64,000 bases of DNA from Psococerastis gibbosa. Lineage: Eukaryota; Arthropoda; Insecta; Psocodea; Psocidae. The stretch spans positions 27,923,019-27,987,018 of the forward strand of contig OZ020491.1 of the NCBI GenBank assembly GCA_963971405.1, in the 5' to 3' direction. The notes under the pieces were generated by a model. It was given only the letters and a program-made list of their open reading frames with translations, was not told where the DNA came from and did not search any database. Both the position numbers and the translations under genes were made by a program. Below, piece by piece: positions 54,722 through 63,978 of the stretch (its first letter is position 1; each line of letters begins with the position of its first letter).

Positions 54722-54941
54722 AATGAAGAACCAGTAGAATCCGGGCTGATGGGCCGTGGTCGAAATCAAAGCGAACTTCCAAACGTTTCGTCAACATCTG
54801 CGGTCGACATCGTCAGTGGAAGATCTTAGAAGTCTACGCAGTTCCACTGAAGATGTCGACCGCAGATGTTGACGAAACGTTTGGAAGTTCACTTTCATTT
54901 CGACCACAGCCCATCAGCCTGGATTCTACTGGTTCTTCATT
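54722..54941. mobile_element. Penelope-like foldback with two hammerhead-like cores
   Basis: Roughly 100-bp arms face each other, from aatgaagaaccagtagaatc to its complement ending 54941. Each arm carries CUGANGA, a stem GUCGAC/GUUGAC and GAAAC: plus strand 54847-54877, and minus strand 54816-54786. Such cores are known in terminal repeats of Penelope-like retroelements. The same end sequence occurs at 18921-18975. Confidence 0.6.
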
Positions 54942-55319
54942 CGACTCCGGCCGTGAAAGCCTTTGCTGTTACATTATTGTTACTGTTCTAGCATGAATTT
55001 AGGCCATTGGCAAACTGATACCAAGGGTGGATCCAGCGGAAAATTTAGAGGGGGGGGGGGGTCACACGTTGTATGTAAGTTTAAAAGGTAATTTACTTGT
55101 TGAAAAGTTGAGTTTTATTAATTTTATTTTTATTATCTTATGCATTTACTCATTTAGGGAGGGGGTACCCCCCTGTGGATCCGCCATTGACTAGTATACG
55201 TCCTCAATGTCAGCCCCAGTCAGCCCACACCTCCTACAAGAATGTGGACGAGGTGGGGTCGTACATGCCTAAAAACTTTCTTCTTCCAGACTAGGTGTTA
55301 ATTCCCCGCATTTCCTTAA

Positions 55320-56052
55320 GGCGGGGTTTCCACTAACCTCTTATTGCAGAATGCAAAGACATTGACGTGGTAGCAGACATACAAGACTTAGGCGGGGTTT
55401 CCACCGACTACTCATTGCAGAATGCAAATGACATTGACGGAAATTTGAATATTTCTTTTTATAGAAATCTATTAAAATGCTAGTTAGTTTAGTTTAGTTT
55501 ATCCAACGCCCACTCTTGACTTTTGAGTCATGCGGTGCCGCGCCAGCCAGTAGAGCGATGAGAAGTGATGCGGGCCCTGGAGGGTGGATTCCTCCCTAAC
55601 GTCCGCAAGCCCAGGGCAGGAGTTGAGATGTTCTGCGACCATTGAATGGTGACCACACATGGTGCACTCGCCGGAGGCCGACACCCCAATTCTCTGGAGG
55701 TGAGCTGCTAGATAGTCATGTCCGGTAATTGCTCGAAAAGCTGCCACGGCAACTTGCCTGGGTAGGCTTCTGTCAATGGGTCCAACTGTGGCCAGTCTCT
55801 CCCATGACTATTAAAATGCTTGTACTTAACATATCCCATGACGCCATTTTTTAATTTTAGTTTGTTTGTTTGTGATTTTACTCTATGATCATTGATCAAT
55901 TTTAACTATGGCATAGAGTAAAATAAAAATTGCCGTCAATGTCATTTGCATTCTGCAATGACAGGTCGGTGGAAACCCCGCCTTTATTAATGATATCTGC
56001 TACCACGTCAACGTATGTGCATTCTGCAATGAGAGGTCGGTGGAAAGCCGTC
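55320..56052. repeat. Nested palindromic PIF-like MITE, host of a LINE insertion
   Basis: The outer ends ggcggggtttccactaacc and the complement of ggtcggtggaaagccgtc are flanked by TAA on both sides. A second element (55391-55982) with the same type of ends sits inside. The arms share tgacgtggtagcagac with 28314-28703. A truncated LINE (55482-55807) is inserted near the middle. Confidence 0.85.
55482..55807 (-). mobile_element. 5'-truncated LINE, 326 bp, 13-bp target duplication
   Basis: CTATTAAAATGCT occurs at 55469-55481 and 55808-55820. The minus strand encodes FRAITGHDYLAAHLQRIGV and a Cys finger (CTMCGHHSMVAEHLNSC), and the tail is agtttagtttagttta. It belongs to the same clade as 8172-9843. 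Confidence 0.92.
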
Positions 56053-56055
56053 TAA

Positions 56056-57008
56056 ATATATCCCTATACTGTTATAGCCCAAGTTTGACAACAATTGCAC
56101 GTGAGGGTGCTCGGAGGTAGGTAGGGTTTACTTAAGAGCCTAGAGGCAAAGATTACAGATTACAGCGTAACACAGTGTAACAGAAATCGTACAAATTTAA
56201 TAGTAATAAAGTAACTCAACTTTAACAGCTACCCATTTTGACTTGATGGCAAATCCGCAATACCGTATGCCAAGTAATAAAATGAAAATATATTGTACAA
56301 GAAGCCTTTGACCGAATGAGCTATTTTTGCATGCGTTCGACGAAATATGTCGAATTTACAATGGTGTAAATTTGGTGGGGATTCACCAGACGTGTTTGAG
56401 ATGGTACCGGTTAAACATAGAGGGGGATATGGGTAATGTTATTTTTGACTATTTTTTTAAATTCATTTTTGTGTTTTTAAAGTCATTTTTGTGAAAAAAC
56501 CTGCAGGGTATGTAAAGATATTTGTTATCAAGCCTGAGACAATAACTGTTCAGCAATGAGCGAGTAGAATTAGGTAGTGAGCCTCAGTGCTTCACGTATG
56601 GGAAAATTTTTAAGATGAACAGCGAACCTGGCGGTCAAACGCGGAACATATTCACCCTATAGATGTCTGCGATTTCCAAACATCTCGCAAGCTAAAAAAG
56701 TCAAAATGTGTAGTTCAGTAAGTTACCTCCTTACCGTAATAAATTCTATAAAGATTCAGTCAGTTGTTCTTAAACTATCAACATTATGATACAAATAGCC
56801 AGCAATTATTCAGTAAGGTACAAACAATAAATCCATTTTAAGGGCGACTCTGAACAACCACCCCACAGTTAATTCTCAAGGTCATTTTTTACCCTATCGC
56901 AATGCACAAGTAGCATGACACGATTAGAGTTCTATATGGGAGAGATGGGACATTCGAGTGGGCCAAAAATAATTTTTGGGTCCGGGGGCCACCTGGTAGG
57001 TTTTTTTA
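56056..57008. other. Intergenic region between SNX29 and robo, no gene recognised
   Basis: No supported coding region. The short piece 56930-56985 (ctatatgggagagatggga) resembles a block in the LINE tail at 47565-47590. Confidence 0.35.
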
Positions 57009-57283
57009 ATGGCTGGAAGAACATAATCCATGTCTTAATAATATTAATAAAGATATATTCATTCCTCAATTATTTATTGTTGTAGCTCCTCCTACTATAA
57101 TTCTTATGTGACCTACAGAAGAGTAAGCAACTAATAATTTTATATTTCTTTGTTGTAAGCAATTCAAACCAATTAAAACTCCTCCAATTTTTCATAATAA
57201 AATTGAAAATCGAAGAATTCCAACCCCCCCCCCCAACTTCAATAAAAAAAATAAAAAATAAAAATTAAAAAATCCTTTTAGGT
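57009..57283 (-). pseudogene. ND4: Nuclear mitochondrial insertion (numt): NADH dehydrogenase subunit 4
   Basis: Read on the minus strand with the invertebrate mitochondrial code (AGA Ser, ATA Met, TGA Trp), this gives GILRFSILLWKIGGVLIGLN, KLLVAYSSVGHMSIMVGGA, TMNNWGMNMSLLM and LSHGLCSS. These match the conserved core of ND4 (usual form KSLIAYSSV.HM and SHGLCSS). Upstream, LLKLGG is present but spoiled by a poly-G expansion (poly-C on plus near 57226). With the nuclear code it has stops, so it is a non-functional transfer. Confidence 0.88.
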
Positions 57284-58132
57284 GCGCCCATCTCTTCTAT
57301 GTGGAACTCTATGGACCAAGCTCAGGCCTGAGAACTGGTAGAGGATCTTCTTTCTTAATTAGACTAGTTTCTCGCCAACGGGCCAACGTCAGTGGCCAAA
57401 TACGGTATTTCCGCTTTGGCACGACAACATTTTGAGGGTTTAACCTTGAGAATTGGTCCATTTCAGATCTTGTAGTGAGCAACATGGTCTCGCTTTTCCC
57501 CAACATTGAAAGTAAGATACCTATCAGGGCTGGGTAGACGTAGGCCTGGAGGAAAATTTGTCCTATTTTGTCAAGTCTAAAATCTTGACCTTTCACCTTT
57601 CAGTATACCACAACCCAACTACGTCGCAAGACGATTTGTCGGACGAATTTAATCGTTAAGTAGTTTAGTTGGAAAGAGTCTCCTTAAGAATAATAGCCTA
57701 CATTAAAAGTTATCGCCTAGCCTATTGGCGAGCATTCAAGAATAAAACAGGCTAGAGCGGAACAAGCGCGTTCGTACGAATAGCTCGGTGTGAGGTGTCG
57801 CAGGTAGGGGTTGAAAACGCTTCTAGTCTCGGGGACAATCTTACATTGCATTGAAGTTCGTTTTATAAGAAGACCATGCCACGGGTAATTCCTAAGCACT
57901 GTAGCAAATTAAATTTACGGACCTAGTGCTGGTATCCTACAATAATATAAGAAGACCTTGCCATGGGCAACCACTAAGCAATGTAGTGAGTTTACGTACA
58001 AACTGCGGGGGAATCTAGGTCTATAAGTTGCGGTTATTGTGTCGTGCTTATTGGTTATCCAAGAGTATTTTCTTATAATTCAAGTGGTATTACAAACTAA
58101 ACAACACGACCCGTCTCCGCCATGAACAAAGG

Positions 58133-58465
58133 CTAAGTCATATGTCCGCCGGGCTCGCTCCGCGAAGAATTATGGTAAACTGGCTGATACTGGAAGTAGC
58201 CTTGCCTGGGTTGCGATCCGTTGGAAGGCGCAAAGCTAGTCAAACTATGCCCTGAATAGGGGTCCACGCCGGAAGACCGTACTGCTGCATTGTTGGAGGT
58301 GGATTTCCAGTGCATAGGCGCATTGATGCGTGAGTAGGCGGGTGGTGAGGGCGGGGAGACTGGCTCGGGGGGTGGGGGCTCCGTCAGACGCTGGTTGCAC
58401 AGGGAGTTGATGCTCGTTTGCGATGTTCTGGAACTGCTACGTTCGCGTTCGCCATTACGAGGTGC
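58133..58465 (-). CDS. robo: robo last exon
   Basis: Acceptor ccattttgcag. Encodes APRNGERERSSSRTSQTSIN, the Pro-rich TEPPPPEPVSPPSPPAYS and FQYQPVYHNSSRSEPGG, ending HMT and TAG at 58135-58133. Other tail isoforms cannot be excluded. Confidence 0.85.
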   Translation of the reverse strand, partial: APRNGERERSSSRTSQTSINSLCNQRLTEPPPPEPVSPPSPPAYSRINAPMHWKSTSNNAAVRSSGVDPYSGHSLTSFAPSNGSQPRQGYFQYQPVYHNSSRSEPGGHMT

Positions 58466-61400
58466 CTGCAAAATGGAAAATGAAGGTTATCCTTCCTTTC
58501 CAGCTCCACCCTTGCATCCTCAATCACTTGTTGTAGATATTTGTTGCATGATGTCCCAGACACAGAGGTCAGGGTGAGTCTGAGATATCATAGAACACTT
58601 AATCCTAACTTAATCTAAACATGCATTCATTCATTCATTAAGGTGGCTCCATCGGCCCGTGAGGACCTCTCGCCTGTCGCACCAAGCCCTTCCAAAGCGC
58701 GCGCGCATTCTCCGCCAACTCCCTCCATGCGTCGAAATGGATGCTGCAGGCTCACAGATCCTCGGAGAGCTGGTCCGACCATCTCTTCCTAGGTCACCCC
58801 TGTGGTCGGTTGCCTGCTGGTAGGGCTTGCCACACCCTAGCTGCGGCCCTGGGGCATCCTTGAAAGGTGACCGGTCCATTGGAGTCTTCGTCCTCTTAGT
58901 TCCTCGGTGACGCTCGGCGAGTTAAAGAGAGTTCGAAGCTCTTAGTTTGTTCTTATTCACCATTGCCCGATCTCTATAATCCCTCCGAAGACTCGTCTGA
59001 GGATCCTCCTTTCAAAGACTTCCAACATCTGGCTGTCCCTTCTTTTCACCACCCAGGCTTCCCCACCGTAGAGTAAGACTGGCCTAATCTAAACACGCTC
59101 TGAAAAATGTGAGACTTACCCTAAGGAACAAGACGAGGTTGACTTGTACCATGTAGATATATTCGTCACATCATGAATGCTCTGGCCATACTTACGACCT
59201 CCGGATCGCCTTGGCCCCTCCGAGCCTCTGACTCCCACTATACAATCCTACCAACTGCCAACGGCCTTACCATGCTGAATCCATGAGAGCAGAGCGTGTT
59301 TCAAACTGCGGCAAACTTGGTAGTGTGCATAGCGGTGGCAGGGGAACATGGTGGGACATGATAACGCGATAACATTATACCAGTCAGTGCGTGACGAGTC
59401 CTGGTCACCTCCGATTTAATCGTGTGACTTTACCATGTTCCCCAAGTGGTTCGGAATCCACAATAATCTGGAGGTCCACCCTGTCAGACAACTCCCCTTT
59501 CCCCCGAGGTGAAAGAGTCCGCCCTTAGGGTGCCTCAAGTTAACAAACAGATTCACTCCCCCCGCCAGGCTGACAGGGTTGCTTAAAGCAGAAATGCTGA
59601 AAGCAGGCGTTGGAAACAACAACAGCAACAATGCTACCAACTAGGCTTCATTGTCAGCGGTCGTCAGGGGGTCCAACACACCAGGCCCAAAGTAGGTCAA
59701 GCCATCCAGAGGCGTATCACTGCCATTGACTATCTAAGATTCCTTCTGCGATTTCATTTATAGCCTAAAAACCTTATTTTCTCAAATTTTCATACAGAAA
59801 TAAATAAATAACAAACCTGGGACCTAGCAACACGTTGTCCGCGCCTTCCCGTTCCATTGAAGTTCTTCGGGGAGGGGGGATTTGGAGGTATGGGAGGCCT
59901 TCCCCCTCCACCCTTCAAATGAGGCGAACTAGTGATAGACTGCGCCGTCTGTCCGTACTCTGCCGCCTGGCAGTTGATGTTGTAAAAGTACGTGTCCGAG
60001 TAAATGTTGTTCTTGGCCAGGGGTCCATTTCCGGTCGGGGGATAGGGATTCTCGTCGATTGCAGAGTTGGGGTTTACTGTAATATGCATCCACCCCTGAA
60101 GTAAAAAATAAATACATAAATACAGTATGCAGTTAGGCGTGTATTCCACTGGTAAATATTCCGTCATTTGAGATTGAGATTTTTGTTTTAAGGAGATACT
60201 TAACTTAACTCTACAATTCTACATAATAGTCCCCTTAGAACAAAAATCTCAACTTTTTTTAATCACAAATGACAGAATATTGACCAGTGGAATGCACGCC
60301 ATAAGAGGACTACGTAGAAAATTAGCATTCCAAAATTTGATTTTTTTATTGTTTATTTAATTAACAAAGTAAGTTATTAAAGATTTGGCTCATGTAAGTT
60401 GTAGAAGCATCATATAATAGGATATTGCTACTTCGGAAGAAAAAATACACAACTCGAAAATTGACTTAACGCTGAAATATTTTTTAAAAAATTAGTATTT
60501 TGCTAGAAAAACGGCGTTAATGTAGTGTGTCTATTTTCCGCGCGAGGGCAGTTGTATTTGGCGGGAACTGATAGGTAATTCATTATAAAAAACTTTAACT
60601 TCAATTTCTGAAAATTTATAGATTTAGAGTCCTTTTTCTTCCGAAGTAGCGATATATTAAAGTTTTGATACATGTATGTCCTCATAAGCATAATATAACA
60701 ATGATTCACTCTTATCCACTTACCATGCCATTAGGTACATGAGATCTGCTGCCTGTAACGATGGTCGTCGTGGCATACGGAGCTGGGGAAGAGGAACCAT
60801 CTTCACTGCTACAACCAATAGTACTGGATCTCTCATCGGAACCATCACGACAACCTGAAACACAAGACGTACCGTATTAAAGTAAAATCAAATCAAATGC
60901 ATTTAATTCTATCTCAAAGTACAGGACACAAATCAACAATTCCCAACCCCAAATGTTCCTAAGAATGTGCTTAGGGAGGGAACATACCATACTAGACTAA
61001 ATTCAATTCAATAACAATAACATGAGTGCCTCAAATGAATAGCTATACTATTGCAAAAGAACAGGTCCGAGTTTACTCGAACACGCTTTCCGATTTATCA
61101 ACTAGTAGAAAAAATGAGTAATTTAATTTTAATTAATGGCAAATAATTTTCGCATGGTAAAATTGGAGGTGACGTAAATTCTAGATAGGTCAGACTAACA
61201 CATTAACGCACAGTAATAATGGCAGGGAACACTGTGAATTTTCTAATATTTTTTCAAAAAAACTTTTTTTCCACAAAACCAAATAGTTTTTTGCGAAAGC
61301 AACCTGTCCGGTTTCGTTACTCAATTTAACACCTACAACATGCCTGAAGATAGAAATCCGCGATAGAAAGGTTTCGCAGAAAAATTATTTTTTAGTCATT

Positions 61401-63868
61401 TTTCATTAAAATTTAGTTATTTTTATTTTTTACCCCCAGAAGCAAACTATCCAAGGGCAAGCGACCCCCCGCATTTTATTAACATTAATAACAGCTACAA
61501 TATATGTGAATGTAAAGGAAATCGTTGGAGCCGTTTTTGAGAAATAATTTTTTTATAAGTTTTTTTTTTAGTTTTTTGAAAATAAAACCCCCCAAATTGA
61601 GTTAGCCCAAAATAAAAATAAAAAATGATCTCGAGGTATGATTTTTGTGAACCAACGTGCTAAATTTCATCAAAATCGATGAACAGACAGACAGAGCTAC
61701 AGACAGACATTTCGTAAAAAACACTTTTTTGGGTTCCTGGGACCTCAAAACGTGTAAATCCGCTGAAATCTCGGAATCGAAAATTTCGACCATCACAAAG
61801 CTTTCCTTATACTACGTATAAATTGGAAAGCAAAAAGGAGAAGATTTGTTAATAGAAATAGATAAAAAGCTGAGGTCAGCTACGTCATCATCAATAATAA
61901 TCAGCTCCAGTTTTTCGGGTGAGATTTGTGAGTCTCCCACTACTCTCTTCTCTTTCGGGGTTGCATGCAGTATATTATAAGTAAAATTGCACTTAATTCC
62001 ACAACATACATTTTTAATAATGACAGCTGTTTCAGTGTAATATAAGATGTCTGAAGATGGTGTTGCACTGAAACAGTTGCACGCAGCACCACTGGTTCCG
62101 CCCAGGGAACGACACGAGGTTCCAAGAGGAGTCCATCTGGGTTAACCTCAACAGACGCCTCTTCGTGGCGGACCTGGAATGATCTGTGTTCCTCTGTATG
62201 GGACTTCACCCTGGGACAGGTGTCGATAACGCAAATGCAGATTGCCTATCCAGGGCACACATCGAAACAACAGCAATCGCGGATGAAATTATTAATTGGG
62301 AAGTGAATCAATTACGTCTACAAACGATATTTGCAATATCATTAGTGCAGTTAACTTTCGACTCAATGGTGCGAGAAACAACAAAAGACGGGGTCTTCTT
62401 GGGGGGGTTAGAACAACGGAGCTGAAAGGCTAAGGGAACAAACCCAAATAGAAAATTAAGGGTGGGGTTAGGCCAAGCAAGCAAGCCAGCCAGCTTGTAA
62501 AAGAATAGCTATCAACAGAATAACGTAGCTTTCATATCATACAATATATTTAAACTTCCAACTTCCGGCTCCTTGTTGCTGCCTAGGCTCAACAGAATGG
62601 GGAGGGGGATGTAGCAGGCCTTTAGACATAATGGGGGGGGGGGGAGGTCTCTTAATAACATGCAATTTAACCTTGAAATGTGGTCAGAGCATGATTAGGA
62701 TTTCCCCGTAGTCGGCCACGTTTTCCATCTTCTTCATCAAGCCATGTTTGTAACATTGGTCGCGTATTCATTGAGCAGTTGTGGCACCTCGCTTCCGACT
62801 CCTTGTAGCCCATGAAGTCAGTGAAACGCCACGGCCGGTTTTTAGATCTACCGATTGGAAGTGGTAGAGGTGAGAGGAGAGGGGGTAGATCTAACTTCAG
62901 CGTTCAAACTTAGAGGGGGGGGGGGGGGTGTCCCTTAATAACATGCAATTTTACCTTGAAACGTGGTCAGAGCATGATTTGTATCGACTTCCGCGTAGTC
63001 GGCCACGTTTTCCATTTTCTCCGAGTTGGCAACATTGGTCGCGTATCCATTGAGCGTCTGCAGCAGCCTCGCTTCCGACTCCTTGTCGCCCATTGAATCA
63101 GTGATACGCCACGGCCGGTTTTCGATCCACAGATTGGACTCGGTGTGGTGGTTCAACGGATTGGAAAGGGGGTGTGGTAGACCAACTGCCGCTTTCAGAC
63201 TTAGTGGGGTAGCTAACACGCCTCCGTTAGATCTTGATTCTGTAACAGAAATGTGTTGTCCTCACATTTGCCCATGTACAATCTAGTATACAGTGATTTA
63301 ATTTGAGAAAAGCTTGTTAGAGAGTCCTATAAGACATAAATCTCTTTCGGTTCGGAATTAATCGTGTGACTTTACTATAAATATATAAATATTGACTTTT
63401 TGTTCTATAACTAAGGCGCGGTTTCCACCGACCTCTAAGTGCAAAATACAAGCAATGAAAGCAGGCGTTGGAAAAACTAACTTGAGTTCACAGTAAACGT
63501 CCTACTTAAGGGGGCTATTCCACTTGTCAATTTCCCGTAATTTGTGCATCAATAATTGATGAGATTTTTGTTTTATATAGAGTAAAAAAAAATCTCATCA
63601 ATTATTGAAGCACAAATGACCGATTATTGACGAGTGGAATAGCCGCCTAACCCAATATTTGTAGCGCCCAACCTTACCGTGATGGCCAGGAATGGTAGTC
63701 TTCTTCATTATAATTTGCCGCCGACGTACAAATAGCATCGCAGCAAACAGCAACACCATGACTGCCACCATGGACCCCAGCAGGGCGATGAACCAGGTCT
63801 CAGTGAGGAAGTAGCTGCTGGGAAATGCGCCCGGATCCAGCGCATCTCCCTGAGACCCCAGCGATTGT
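58133..63868 (-). CDS. robo: Roundabout axon-guidance receptor, 3' part (TM and cytoplasmic tail), 5 exons
   Basis: Robo receptors bind Slit outside the cell and steer axons. Visible coding exons: 63868-63678, 63239-62955, 60854-60724, 60095-59817 and 58465-58133; all introns are GT-AG and phases agree, giving 405 residues. The first has the transmembrane helix WFIALLGSMVAVMVLLFAAM followed by basic RRRQ. The second ends with the CC0 motif ADYAEVDTNHALTTFQ, and the third carries CC1, APYATTTIV. Then come the Pro-rich GGGGRPPIPPNPPSP and TEPPPPEPVSPPSPP. I see no exact LPPPP (CC2) or CC3, as in Robo2/3-type tails of flies. The Ig and fibronectin domains lie beyond 64000. The paralogue is not settled. 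Confidence 0.87.
58640..59095 (-). mobile_element. LINE 3' fragment with (AATG)n tail in a robo intron
   Basis: The minus strand reads VLLYGGEAWVVKRRDSQMLE and VFERRILRRVFGG, then after stops DHRGDLGRDGRTSSPRIC and ASISTHGGSWRRMRARFGRA. The 3' end is an attcattcattcatt tract at about 58623-58640. Confidence 0.75.
59257..59633 (+). repeat. SINE-like repeat, long subfamily, 9-bp target duplication
   Basis: CTACCAACT occurs at 59248-59256 and 59634-59642. The 377-bp unit ends ggaaacaacaacagcaacaa. It lies in a robo intron. Confidence 0.88.
59817..60095 (-). CDS. robo: robo exon, cytoplasmic tail
   Basis: Acceptor tttttacttcag, donor gtttgt. Encodes WMHITVNPNSAIDENPYPPT, YSDTYFYNIN and a Gly/Pro-rich stretch, phase 0 at both ends. 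Confidence 0.87.
60145..60300. repeat. Foldback MITE in a robo intron
   Basis: ggcgtgtattccactggta pairs with accagtggaatgcacgcc, with inner arms cattccgtcatttg and caaatgacagaatatt and a matching tctac-rich middle. Confidence 0.8.
60302..60690. repeat. MITE related to 32782-33172
   Basis: Left end taagaggactacgtagaaaa and inner cattccaaaatttg match the 32782 family; the right end tatgtcctcataag is degenerate. Confidence 0.55.
60724..60854 (-). CDS. robo: robo exon with CC1 motif
   Basis: Acceptor cttgtgtttcag, donor gtaagt. Encodes CRDGSDERSSTIGCSSED and PAPYATTTIVTGSRSHVPNG; PYATT is the CC1 phosphotyrosine motif of Robo. Confidence 0.9.
61084..61832 (-). mobile_element. Inverted copy of the 817-bp element
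   Basis: Reverse complement of 19459-20275 over nearly its whole length, from gctttccgatttatcaac to gtataaattggaaagca. It lies in a robo intron. Confidence 0.8.
62020..62080 (+). ncRNA. Hammerhead-like core, candidate
   Basis: CUGAAGA, then a short stem GGUG/CACU and GAAAC, within tgtctgaagatggtgttgca, flanked by ctgtttcagtg and its complement. It resembles ribozyme cores found in Penelope-like elements. The cleavage site and outer stems are not established. Confidence 0.3.
62205..62300 (+). mobile_element. Retroelement polyprotein scrap (Gypsy-like RNase H end)
   Basis: Encodes GVDNANADCLSRAHIET; the N(A/V)NADxLSR motif is the usual end of the RNase H domain of Gypsy-type retrotransposons. 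Only this scrap is recognisable. Confidence 0.45.
62568..62930 (-). pseudogene. Decayed tandem copies of the robo CC0 exon
   Basis: 62649-62930 matches 62932-63210 at an offset of about 283 bp, including gtagtcggccacgttttcca and ctcgcttccgactccttgt. Indels shift the frame; the CC0 tyrosine region is cut (DYGEI, then out of frame). A more decayed third copy may start at 62568. The normal acceptor is missing and the donor is weaker (gttaaa). Confidence 0.82.
62955..63239 (-). CDS. robo: robo exon with CC0 motif
   Basis: Acceptor tctgttacag, donor caag|gtaaaa; phase 1 to 1. Encodes SRSNGGVLATPLSLKAAVGL, ESNLWIENRPWRITDSM and the tyrosine motif DYAEVD. Confidence 0.9.
63412..63480. repeat. Half of a PIF-like MITE end plus SINE tail scrap
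   Basis: taaggcgcggtttccaccga is the terminal sequence of the 28314 family without a partner arm; gaaagcaggcgttggaaa matches the tail of the long SINE subfamily. Confidence 0.5.
63513..63648. repeat. Foldback MITE (GGCTATTCCAC ends) near the robo TM exon
   Basis: gggggctattccacttgtc pairs with gacgagtggaatagccgcc; the inner arms aattgatgagatttttg and catcaattattg also pair. It lies about 30 bp downstream of the TM exon donor. Confidence 0.85.
63678..63868 (-). CDS. robo: robo exon with transmembrane helix
   Basis: Acceptor tttttccgccag, donor cacg|gtaagg. Encodes QSLGSQGDALDPGAFPSSYF, the TM helix and RRRQIIMKKTTIPGHH. It begins with one base of a split codon and ends in phase 1. Confidence 0.88.
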
Positions 63869-63978
63869 CTGGCGGAAAAAAATAACAATTTGACCTAGTG
63901 CCAGAGAACATCTTGGTATTCGGTTCTAACTGGAGTCTTTACTAGACTTTCATAACGAGGCCAGCTCTTCCAGTTATC

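Noticed and set aside
58395-58577. 60-codon plus-strand frame
   Set aside because: It overlaps the last robo exon on the other strand and has no recognisable content.
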